Source: JBPRGG01 sp051418075
Lineage (GTDB): Bacteria; Bacteroidota; Bacteroidia; Cytophagales; Cyclobacteriaceae
Length of the DNA stretch: 64,000 nt
Direction: 5' to 3'
Assembly (NCBI GenBank): GCA_051418075.1
Contig: JBPRGG010000134.1
Location: 1-64,000 of the forward strand
In this document: positions 44,988 through 52,898 of the stretch, piece after piece
How positions within the stretch are numbered: the first letter of the stretch is position 1
Layout of the letters: every line of letters starts with the position of its first letter
Program-made: the position numbers and the translations under genes
Notes under the pieces: model-generated
Database searches by the model: none
The model's input: only the letters and a program-made list of their open reading frames with translations
Told to the model about the DNA's origin: nothing

Positions 44988-46784
44988 TTACTTATCGAAA
45001 TACATTTTATCGATTTCATCTTTATATTTCTTCTCAATGATCTTTCTCTTTAGTTTTAGGGTGGGAGTTACTTCATTTTTTTCCAGGGAGAAGTTCTTAG
45101 GCAGTAATTTAAACTTTTTCACCTGCTCATAACTGGGTAAATTTCCCTGTAGTTGATCAATTTTCTCCCGAAAAAACTGCACTACGTTGGAGTGGTTGAT
45201 CAGGTCTTCCGGATTTTCAAAGGTAATGCCTTTACTTTTGGCATAATCTTCCAGAAACTCAAATGATGGTACTACCAGGGCAGTTACGAACTTCCGGTTG
45301 TCACCAAATACGGCAATCTGATCAATGAACTTATCCCCACTGATGATGGTTTCCAGCAATTGGGGGGAAATATACTTGCCCACTGAAGTCTTGATCAGTT
45401 CCTTGATCCGCTCCTTGAAATAAATATTTCCTCTTTCATCCATAGATCCGGCATCACCGGTTTTGAACCAGTCATCTTCAAATACCTGGGCTGTATCTAC
45501 GGGTTTGTTGTAATACCCTTTCATTACATTTTTACCTTTCACCATGATCTCGCTCTCCGGCCCAATTTTTACTTCTACCTGAGGCAGTAAGGATCCAATG
45601 CTCTCCATTTCAAAGCCGGTATCATCAAAGGCACAGACGGTGGCTGTAGTTTCAGTCAATCCATAGCCGTACTTGATATTGATTCCAATGGAATGAAAAA
45701 ACTCATTGATCTCAGCCGATAAGGGAGATCCTGCACAGGGCATAAACTTGATATTCCCTCCAAATATCTTGGTCAGACGATTAAAAATGAGTTTCCTGGC
45801 AAAATAATGTTGTACTTTTAACTTCAGCGGAACCGGCTGCTTCAACCGCTTCTTATGCATGACCTGGTTGCCGGTTTTTAATGACCAGTTAAACAGGGAC
45901 TTTTGAATAGCCGGCGCTTTCTGTATTTTATTATTAATTCCATCATAAATCTTTTCCAACAACCTGGGCACAGTACACATCAGGCTGGGCCGGGTCTTCT
46001 GTATGGCTTCCAGTACATCCTTGGGATTTCTTAAATAATTGTTTTCCATGCCTTTGTACAAAACAAAGTAGGTCCAGGCTCTTTCAAATACATGACTCAA
46101 TGGCAAAAAAGACAGAGAGGTATCCTGAGCATGTGTATGCAACTTACGATCATGCATTTCCATGGAAAACATAAAATTTTCATGGGTTAGCATCACGCCT
46201 TTGGGGTCACCCGTGGTACCAGAGGTATAAATTAGAGTAGCCAGGTCTTCTGATTGGGCATATTTTAAACGAGCTTCAATTTCTTTGGATTCAACATCAC
46301 TACCCAGTCTTAAAAATTCATCCCAGGAATAAATCCCGTCCTTTTCCGGATAATTCACATCCTGATCTAATACCACCAGGCCTTTCAGGTATTTATTGGT
46401 ATCGAGTAAGGGCAAAATTTTATCCATTTGCTCCTGCTCTCCCACAAAAACCAAGGCTATTTTTGCATCATTGATTATATATTCGGCATGACTGGTAGTA
46501 TTTGTGGCATAAATCGGCACTGAAACTCCCCCGGCAGTAAGAATCCCCAGGTCGGCCAAAGTCCATTCCGGCATATTCTGAGAAAAAATTCCTGCCATCT
46601 GTCCAGGCTTAAGTCCTGCTTTGATCAGGGAGGAAGCCACCTGATCTATATAGGTGCCCAATTCGGTCCAGGTAAATGAATTTTTTCTTCCTTCTAAAGT
46701 GATGGCGCGACGAAGCACTACCCTGGGACCAAATTCCCGAACCCGCTCTTTTATCATGGAAGCTAAATGCATTTGTTTTTTCAT
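44988..46784 (-). CDS. Long-chain fatty-acid--CoA ligase (AMP-binding)
   Basis: 598 aa from the ATG at 46784; the longer frame begins with GTG. ANL superfamily: P-loop YTSGTTGDPKG (residues 186-196), then YGLTETTA and the hinge region GDAGSMDERGNIYFKERIKELIKTSVGKYISP. It is of the long-chain/FadD15-like type with an internal helical insertion after the P-loop. It activates free fatty acids to acyl-CoA. It is convergent with the acyl-CoA reductase. Monocistronic as far as can be seen. Confidence 0.93.
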   Translation of the reverse strand: MKKQMHLASMIKERVREFGPRVVLRRAITLEGRKNSFTWTELGTYIDQVASSLIKAGLKPGQMAGIFSQNMPEWTLADLGILTAGGVSVPIYATNTTSHAEYIINDAKIALVFVGEQEQMDKILPLLDTNKYLKGLVVLDQDVNYPEKDGIYSWDEFLRLGSDVESKEIEARLKYAQSEDLATLIYTSGTTGDPKGVMLTHENFMFSMEMHDRKLHTHAQDTSLSFLPLSHVFERAWTYFVLYKGMENNYLRNPKDVLEAIQKTRPSLMCTVPRLLEKIYDGINNKIQKAPAIQKSLFNWSLKTGNQVMHKKRLKQPVPLKLKVQHYFARKLIFNRLTKIFGGNIKFMPCAGSPLSAEINEFFHSIGINIKYGYGLTETTATVCAFDDTGFEMESIGSLLPQVEVKIGPESEIMVKGKNVMKGYYNKPVDTAQVFEDDWFKTGDAGSMDERGNIYFKERIKELIKTSVGKYISPQLLETIISGDKFIDQIAVFGDNRKFVTALVVPSFEFLEDYAKSKGITFENPEDLINHSNVVQFFREKIDQLQGNLPSYEQVKKFKLLPKNFSLEKNEVTPTLKLKRKIIEKKYKDEIDKMYFDK

Positions 46785-46902
46785 CTTTTGTCTAATAAAC
46801 ACTAAAAAGTAACCATATTGTTTTTGGATTCACCCTGCATAATTACAAAAAATTTCCAAATTTTTCCTCATAAGTGAATATAACAAAAATCATCCTTATG
46901 GC

Positions 46903-48717
46903 CTAATTTTCAAGGGGGGATAAATTAATTTGCTGTAATTTAACATTCTCTAATAACTTTTCCGGACCATCCATTTTTATCCTCAGCAAAGTATCAGATG
47001 GTCTAAAATACAGGGGAGCAAATTCACAGCAGTTGGGGGCAGGAATGAAATCTTCCTGCTTTTTATTATGGAGGTAAAAGGTTATTTGCAGGCTATCAGG
47101 TTGATCGGATTCCATATCCAGGGATACCTGAAAATGACCTTCATTTTTAACCCTGATCTTATAATCAGCCCAACCTCCGGATCTCCAGTTGGTCAGGTAG
47201 AATGAAGTATTTACCATACCTGGACTGGTATTTTGCGGTCCATAACCTAAAACCACATTGCCATCAGGCAGCGATGCATCAATCACAAATTCGGGCATGG
47301 CAAAAGCATGGGATGAAAAAAATGTTTCATTATACCAATTCTTTAATTCCATTACCATTTGCTCTCCATCTACCTGACGGGAGTCATACATGTTTAACCT
47401 TTCCAGAGGATCGTTTAGCATATCAACCAGATAATATCCCTGATAAGATAAAGGCTGCTCTGCCTGAATGGGGCTGGGATTTAGCATTAGTTTAAAATTT
47501 TGATTTCGCAGTCCAATGATTTGTCTGCCATAATCCAGCAAGGAGTCATTCAGATTTGTAATGGGAGCGTATTCATTTTCAATGCCTTCAGGAGTCCAGG
47601 GACGGTCAGTTGGAGGCCAACCAGGATTGGCATAATAAAAAACTGTCTTTTGACGGCTACGGGAATGATCCCGCAGTACAGGCAAAAGACTTGTACCGGT
47701 AAGATTATCCGGAATCTTCACCCCGGCCAGATCTAAAATGGTAGGGAAAAGGTCCGTGATATCAGCCAATTGATCCAGCCGGGTGGCTTCAAACTGACTT
47801 GAATAGACTAAAAAGGGAGATTTCACCCCATTTTCCCAGATATTACCCTTATGACCCTTATATTGATTCACATACCTTATCCTGCGGTCCTGATCAGATA
47901 ACAGATTATTGATCACTGCCGGTCCGTTATCACTCAGAAAAAAGATAATCGTATGGTCCAAATGATTTTCCTGCTCCAGCCACTGAATTAACCTTCCTAT
48001 CTGTCCATCCATATGATCTATCATCCCATATAAAGTGGCCAGGTTTTTACTTAACCCCTTTTGCTGATACTTTTCCACATAACCAACTGGAGCAACCAGT
48101 GGAGCATGACAGGTTAAAAATGATAAATAAGCCAGATATGGTGTATCATCTTGTTTTTGGATAAAATCAATGGCATAATCTACAATAACCTCATCCGCCC
48201 ATTTTTGATGCTCCACCAACTCACCATTAAACAACCCCCGCGAATCTTCATGTTTATACAACTGAGCCATATAGGCTTCCTGAAAACCTCTCTGCCAGGG
48301 TAAATATCCTTCGGTCTTCCCCGAATGCCATTTACCCCACATACCGGTAGCATATCCGTTATTCTGTAGCACCTGCCCCAGTAATTGTTCATCCAAATGA
48401 ATAAAGTCTTTTCCTCCGTGTACATGAGAAACGCCAGTCAGCAGATGATGTCTGCCGGTCAAAAGGGAGGCCCGGCTGGGAGCACATACCGGAGCTACAT
48501 AAAAATTTTTGAACCGGATCGAATTTTGAGCCAATCGATCCAGGTTTTGAGTTTCCACATAGGAATTACCATGGATACCCAGGTCATCCCAGCCCAGGTC
48601 ATCGGCTTGTAAAATGATAAAATTGGGCCGGCCTATAGGATTATCCTGAGAAACACATGAGGAAAATAATCCCAAAATGCCCATCCACCATATGTTTTGT
48701 ATGAAATCGCGCAGCAA
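46903..48717 (-). CDS. Sulfatase with C-terminal beta-domain, lipoprotein
   Basis: 604 aa, starting at a TTG codon. The only ATG (codon 12) would leave too short a signal before the lipobox FSSC21, and a stop lies five codons upstream. The core begins PNFIILQADDLGWDD, with formylglycine motif C78-A-P-S-R82 and FFLSDNGPA metal ligands. Residues ~480-604 are a beta-rich extension (FYLTNWRSGGWADYKIRVK) that resembles a glycan-binding domain. It is the third sulfatase in the window and the only one with this extension. Substrate unknown. Confidence 0.9.
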   Translation of the reverse strand: MLRDFIQNIWWMGILGLFSSCVSQDNPIGRPNFIILQADDLGWDDLGIHGNSYVETQNLDRLAQNSIRFKNFYVAPVCAPSRASLLTGRHHLLTGVSHVHGGKDFIHLDEQLLGQVLQNNGYATGMWGKWHSGKTEGYLPWQRGFQEAYMAQLYKHEDSRGLFNGELVEHQKWADEVIVDYAIDFIQKQDDTPYLAYLSFLTCHAPLVAPVGYVEKYQQKGLSKNLATLYGMIDHMDGQIGRLIQWLEQENHLDHTIIFFLSDNGPAVINNLLSDQDRRIRYVNQYKGHKGNIWENGVKSPFLVYSSQFEATRLDQLADITDLFPTILDLAGVKIPDNLTGTSLLPVLRDHSRSRQKTVFYYANPGWPPTDRPWTPEGIENEYAPITNLNDSLLDYGRQIIGLRNQNFKLMLNPSPIQAEQPLSYQGYYLVDMLNDPLERLNMYDSRQVDGEQMVMELKNWYNETFFSSHAFAMPEFVIDASLPDGNVVLGYGPQNTSPGMVNTSFYLTNWRSGGWADYKIRVKNEGHFQVSLDMESDQPDSLQITFYLHNKKQEDFIPAPNCCEFAPLYFRPSDTLLRIKMDGPEKLLENVKLQQINLSPLEN

Positions 48718-49116
48718 AATCTTGAATTTTTATCTTATGTTCAGCAAATCCTGCCAGTTAAACGGCATGAGGTTTACCAGACAAACAGCCATTAGATTCA
48801 GTCCAAATATCACTTAAATTTGAGCAAAAAACAATTCAAAAATATGTGTTCTGAAAAGTGAACCTAACAGCCAACAGGATTATAATAAACATACGTCCTT
48901 CTCTCAGCCTCATGTCATATCGTTTTCTATTGATATTGAAAAACCTTGTTTGTATACCCTGATTAATTTTTCCGACAAGCTGATAGTATTACTTTATCCC
49001 ATCATAGAATTTATCTTAAAAAATTCAGGTTAATTGAAACATAAGAAAAGAAACTCAGTTAGAAAATACATGATTGTAAAAACATATGTTCAACTATTAA
49101 TTTGATTTGATTAACT
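48718..49116. other. Divergent intergenic region upstream of sulfatase 3 and the YeeE pair
   Basis: About 400 bp, AT-rich, no ORF. A perfect -7 box TATTTTTG lies on the minus strand at 48837-48844, 120 nt before the sulfatase start, without a clear -33. On the plus strand TTAATTTG at about 49096 could serve the YeeE gene. Nothing else is visible. Confidence 0.4.
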
Positions 49117-49677
49117 ATGATGGAAATTTTCGAGCGAACCTGGCCCTGGTACATTTCAGGGCCATTGATTGGTTTAATGGTTCCTTTACTTTTATTACTG
49201 GCCAACAAACAATTTGGCATTTCTTCTTCACTGAGGCACATTTGTGCTGCTTGTGCTCCAGGTAAAGTTCCATTTTTTCGGTATAACTGGAAAAATGAAG
49301 CCTGGAATCTATTTTTTGTATTTGGAATCCTTTTGGGAGGCTATTTGGCGGCTCAATTAAGCAATAATCAAATGGTGGTAGAGGTGTCAGATGACACCAA
49401 ACTTGCTTTGGCTCAATGGGGAATCACCAATTTTTCGGCTTATATTCCTACCGAATTGTTTAACTGGAACAACCTGGTAACATCCAGGGGATTCCTGATC
49501 ATTGTACTTGGAGGTTTCATGGTAGGATTCGGAGCCCGATATGCCGGCGGATGTACCTCTGGCCATGCCATTATGGGCTTGTCCTATCTACAACTGCCTT
49601 CATTTATTGCTGTAATTGGCTTTTTCATAGGCGGATTATTAAGTACCCATGTTTTCTTACCACTTATTTTACAATAA
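49117..49677 (+). CDS. YeeE/YedE family sulfur transporter, N-terminal half
   Basis: 186 aa integral membrane protein with about four to five helices. It carries the conserved half-channel motif GFGARYAGGCTSGHAIMG, with the Cys that in the thiosulfate channel YeeE takes part in substrate relay. The second half is encoded by the next gene, 9 nt downstream. It probably moves thiosulfate or another reduced sulfur species into the cell. The second ATG, one codon in, is an alternative start. Confidence 0.87.
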   Translation: MMEIFERTWPWYISGPLIGLMVPLLLLLANKQFGISSSLRHICAACAPGKVPFFRYNWKNEAWNLFFVFGILLGGYLAAQLSNNQMVVEVSDDTKLALAQWGITNFSAYIPTELFNWNNLVTSRGFLIIVLGGFMVGFGARYAGGCTSGHAIMGLSYLQLPSFIAVIGFFIGGLLSTHVFLPLILQ

Positions 49678-49686
49678 CCTCATAAA

Positions 49687-50097
49687 ATGAAAAATATTAA
49701 ATTTCTGTTATTAGGAACGCTGTTTGGCTTTTTGTTAACCAAAGCGGAAGTCATTTCCTGGTTTAGAATTCAGGAAATGTTCAGATTCGAGTCTTTTCAT
49801 ATGTATGGCATCATCCTATCAGCCATTTTGATAGGAATTATGTCAGTTCAAACCATTAAAAAACTGAAATTAAAATCTGTAACAGGAGAAGATATAACCT
49901 TAAAACCTAAAAAGCTACATACCGGAACCCTTATGGGAGGTATCATTTTTGGACTGGGATGGGCCTTTACCGGAGCTTGCCCCGGACCCATGTTTGCCCT
50001 GATGGGCAATGGGTTTGCCATCATTTCTGTCATGCTCATCTCGGCTATTTTTGGCACCTGGTTGTATGGCTTTTTACGGGATAAGTTGCCCCATTAA
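49687..50097 (+). CDS. YeeE/YedE family sulfur transporter, C-terminal half (DUF6691-like)
   Basis: 136 aa with three to four membrane helices. The partner motif FGLGWAFTGACPGPMFALMG corresponds to the second inverted repeat of single-chain YeeE. The two proteins are expected to assemble into one channel. A split arrangement is common in Bacteroidota. No sulfurtransferase or persulfide dioxygenase gene is adjacent. A hairpin follows the stop. Confidence 0.87.
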   Translation: MKNIKFLLLGTLFGFLLTKAEVISWFRIQEMFRFESFHMYGIILSAILIGIMSVQTIKKLKLKSVTGEDITLKPKKLHTGTLMGGIIFGLGWAFTGACPGPMFALMGNGFAIISVMLISAIFGTWLYGFLRDKLPH

Positions 50098-50105
50098 AAT
50101 AATGT

Positions 50106-50139
50106 AGGTCTGTGTCGAATAACTGGAGGATGCAGACCT
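50106..50139. terminator. Hairpin between the YeeE pair and the small membrane protein gene
   Basis: AGGTCTG (50106-50112) pairs with CAGACCT (50133-50139) around a 20-nt loop in a convergent gap. There is no clear T run, so it is only a weak bidirectional terminator. Confidence 0.45.
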
Positions 50140-50141
50140 GC

Positions 50142-50435
50142 TTATGTCCCTTTATTTTTCCAGATATGCAAATACCAGTAAATGGTTTCTACAATCACGG
50201 ACAGGAAAAGAAAACCCAGGATATACAAAAATTTAGTTTCTGTATTCAGCCATTTATTCCGAAGCACATGGATCAGGTAAAACAAGAATGCCAGAATGGA
50301 CAGAAAAAAAGCGAACATCAGGTAACTGCCCGTTCCTCTTACCTGGTATTCTTCATAGCTACCTACACTGATAAATAAAACAATTAAAGGTAAAATGGTG
50401 ATTATTAGGATCAGGATCTTGACAGAACGACTCAT
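50142..50435 (-). CDS. Small three-helix membrane protein, function unknown
   Basis: 97 aa. Three hydrophobic helices at residues ~6-24, 38-59 and 69-91; short polar loops; basic C-terminus (WKNKGT). No family is recognised. It lies between the YeeE pair (convergent) and the enoyl-CoA hydratase (same strand, 80 bp upstream). The clear helix pattern and clean start argue for a real gene, but without homology evidence this stays tentative. Confidence 0.55.
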   Translation of the reverse strand: MSRSVKILILIITILPLIVLFISVGSYEEYQVRGTGSYLMFAFFLSILAFLFYLIHVLRNKWLNTETKFLYILGFLFLSVIVETIYWYLHIWKNKGT

Positions 50436-50515
50436 AAGTGCAGCACTACATTAAATTATTTTATCTTACTTCTTCTTATTCTACCATCCAGACCGGGAAA
50501 GGTTATTTTTCAAAT

Positions 50516-51232
50516 TCAGGTGGAACGATATTTAGAATATTGAGTAGCCAGAATATCAAACAGAATATCCTGGTCCTGCGTGTTTCTATCTGTATGGAGG
50601 GCATTTTTAGCCAGATTAAATACAAAAAGATCAAGTTGGTAAAGTGGCTTCAGGAATTCATCTACTATTTCTTTTGATTTTTCCGGGGCAATAATTTGAT
50701 TGATCAATCCCCAATCCAGGGCCTGAGTTGCCTGTATCCTTTCTCCCATGAATATCATCTGTTTGGCTTTGACCTCTCCCACCAACCTCCTTAAGCGGGA
50801 TAATCCACCCCATCCAGGTATCCAGCCATGCTGCAATTCCGGAAAAGCAAGACAAGCGTCAGGGGTGGCCAGACGAAAATCACAGGCTAAAGCTAACTCC
50901 AATCCACCACCCAGGGCATAACCCCGGATCAACGCCAAAGTAGGCTTTGGCAAGTTTTCCAATTGATTAAACACCTTCTGTCCTTTTTGGATCCATTCCG
51001 CTACCTCCTGCACCGATAAGGCCTGGAAATTTTTCAGGTTGCCTCCGGCCGAAAAAGCTTTATGCCCGGCCCCCTGCAGGATCAGTACCCGGACCTGTTC
51101 ATCACGGGCCACTTGCTCCAGCATTTCGCCTAATGACTGTAACATCTCCTGGTCAAGGCTATTTAATTTTTCCGGGTAATTAATGGTAATGGTTGCTTGA
51201 GGCGGATCAAGGGTAAGTTGTAATTTAGACAT
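50516..51232 (-). CDS. Enoyl-CoA hydratase/isomerase (crotonase family)
   Basis: 238 aa, cytoplasmic. The crotonase fold shows the first oxyanion element KAFSAGGNLKNF (residues 53-64) and the second GYALGGGLELALACDF. The FPELQHGWIPGWGG segment holds the position of a catalytic Glu. It hydrates or isomerises an acyl-CoA. The protein is short of the ~260 aa norm at the C-terminus. Its start overlaps the end of the CoA-transferase gene by 8 bp, so the pair is translationally coupled and probably handles one short-chain acyl-CoA route. Confidence 0.9.
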   Translation of the reverse strand: MSKLQLTLDPPQATITINYPEKLNSLDQEMLQSLGEMLEQVARDEQVRVLILQGAGHKAFSAGGNLKNFQALSVQEVAEWIQKGQKVFNQLENLPKPTLALIRGYALGGGLELALACDFRLATPDACLAFPELQHGWIPGWGGLSRLRRLVGEVKAKQMIFMGERIQATQALDWGLINQIIAPEKSKEIVDEFLKPLYQLDLFVFNLAKNALHTDRNTQDQDILFDILATQYSKYRST

Positions 51233-52778
51233 GTTTATCCAGGTTAAAATTCATTTTTCCATCTGCAAAAATCCGGGGATCCATTTGTTTAATCGGCCCT
51301 ACATAAATAGGTTCAAAATCCATCATTTCCAGGATATCTTTTTTCAAGTCCAGACCGGGAGCAATTTCCAGAATACGCAATCCATCCCTTTCCAGTTTAA
51401 AGAATGCCCTTTCTGTACAATAATAAACTTCCTGGCCCCGGTTTAAAGCTAAACTGCCATTAAAGGTGATTTGCTCTACTTTAGTCAGGAACTTTTTATG
51501 TTTTCCCGGATGATTGATTTTTAACCCCTGAGGCTCAACAGAAATATCTCCTTTGGTAGCAAATGCTCCGCAAAATACCACCTTTTGGGTATTTTGACTA
51601 ATGTCTATGAACCCGCCACAACCGGTCAGCACCGGGCCAAACCGGCTGGAATTGACATTACCCTGCTGGTCCACCTGGGCAAAACCCAGGAAACAAATAT
51701 CCAGCCCACCACCATGGAAAAAATCAAACTGGTATCCATCATCCAGGATAGCAGCCGGATTATACATGGCCCCGAAATTCAATCCGGTGGAGATTATACC
51801 TCCTACCTGCCCCTGCTCGATCATAAAGGTAATCTGGTCCAGAAACCCTTCTTCACGGGCTACCAGGGGCACACCATCAGGCATACCATAACCTAAATTA
51901 ATAAATGCTCCCTGAAACAACTCCAAGGAAGCCCTTCTGGCGATGACTTTTTTAATCCCATCCAGCATTAGCTGATCCAGGGAAAAAGATGCCTTTCGAT
52001 CAATAAAGGCATCTTCCTGATCAGTAATAAATGTCATTCCCTGATCAGGTACTACTACCACATAATCGATCAGCACGCCCGGTACCTTTACCTGAACAGG
52101 TACTGCAGGTTGTTTATTCACCTGTTTCACCTGGGCCATAACCATTCCCCCATTAGCTTTGGCAGCCTGGGCCAGGCTCAGCATGGAAAACGTACCTACT
52201 TCTCCTTCCATGGTCAGATTACCTTCCTGGTCAATGGAAGTCCCCCTGATCAAGGCCACATCAACCGGTAAAGCCTGGTAAAACAGATATTCCTGTCCCC
52301 TTATTTCTACCAGGTGCACCAGGTCTGTTCTGGTTGCATTATTAATTTTGCCTCCTTCATAACGGGGATCCACAAACGTATGTAAGCCTGTTTTTGTCAG
52401 CAATCCATCTTCTTTCCCGGCTGTGGCCCGCATCAGATGTTCCAGAACCCCCTGGGGAAAATTATATCCCTTCACTTTACCAGCCTGAGCCAGCGCTACC
52501 ATTGATGGAGCATTGCCCCAAAATCCCCCAATCACTGTATCAGCCAGACCCTCCCGAGCCAGGTGGTTTAGCCCCCTTTGATCATTATCCCCCAAACCAC
52601 AGGGGTGTACAATGGTCAACCGGGCCGGATGACCAGACGATCGGAATTGGTGGCCTAACTCCTGCATCAATCGATCCGGAACTGCATGCCCGGCTCCACC
52701 TCCCCCAATGGCTATCCGGTCCTGGTCTTTAATCTTACTTATTGCCTGATCAGCTGTGATAATTTTTGAATGCATCAT
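51225..52778 (-). CDS. Fused-subunit acyl-CoA:acetate/3-ketoacid CoA-transferase
   Basis: 517 aa containing both the alpha-like (residues ~1-250) and beta-like (~275-500) halves of a type I CoA-transferase in one chain. It starts KIITADQAISKIKDQDRIAIGG; a candidate active-site Glu lies in TFMIEQGQVGG. It moves CoA between acetate or 3-keto acids and other carboxylates. With the coupled enoyl-CoA hydratase it may serve ketone-body, acetoacetate or branched-chain acid breakdown. It has its own promoter 20 nt upstream. An ATG one codon in is an alternative start. Confidence 0.9.
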   Translation of the reverse strand: MMHSKIITADQAISKIKDQDRIAIGGGGAGHAVPDRLMQELGHQFRSSGHPARLTIVHPCGLGDNDQRGLNHLAREGLADTVIGGFWGNAPSMVALAQAGKVKGYNFPQGVLEHLMRATAGKEDGLLTKTGLHTFVDPRYEGGKINNATRTDLVHLVEIRGQEYLFYQALPVDVALIRGTSIDQEGNLTMEGEVGTFSMLSLAQAAKANGGMVMAQVKQVNKQPAVPVQVKVPGVLIDYVVVVPDQGMTFITDQEDAFIDRKASFSLDQLMLDGIKKVIARRASLELFQGAFINLGYGMPDGVPLVAREEGFLDQITFMIEQGQVGGIISTGLNFGAMYNPAAILDDGYQFDFFHGGGLDICFLGFAQVDQQGNVNSSRFGPVLTGCGGFIDISQNTQKVVFCGAFATKGDISVEPQGLKINHPGKHKKFLTKVEQITFNGSLALNRGQEVYYCTERAFFKLERDGLRILEIAPGLDLKKDILEMMDFEPIYVGPIKQMDPRIFADGKMNFNLDKHV

Positions 52779-52798
52779 TTTAGATACTTCTTTTCAGG

Positions 52799-52829
52799 TA
52801 AAAATATCTTAAAGAATATTCATTTCAAA
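52799..52829 (-). promoter_or_regulatory. Promoter of the CoA-transferase/enoyl-CoA hydratase operon
   Basis: On the minus strand, TTTG (52826-52829), exactly 19 nt, and TATTTTTA (52799-52806, one mismatch to the -7 consensus). The predicted leader is about 14 nt. Confidence 0.65.
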
Positions 52830-52898
52830 AAACGGGATTTGTTTTTTATTCTGAACAGGATATTTATTAGTTTTAGACTAACCAAGATTATTGAAAAA

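Noticed and set aside
52770..52898. 43-codon N-terminal extension of the GH106 gene
   Set aside because: Would overlap the divergent CoA-transferase start and its promoter and bury the lipoprotein signal.
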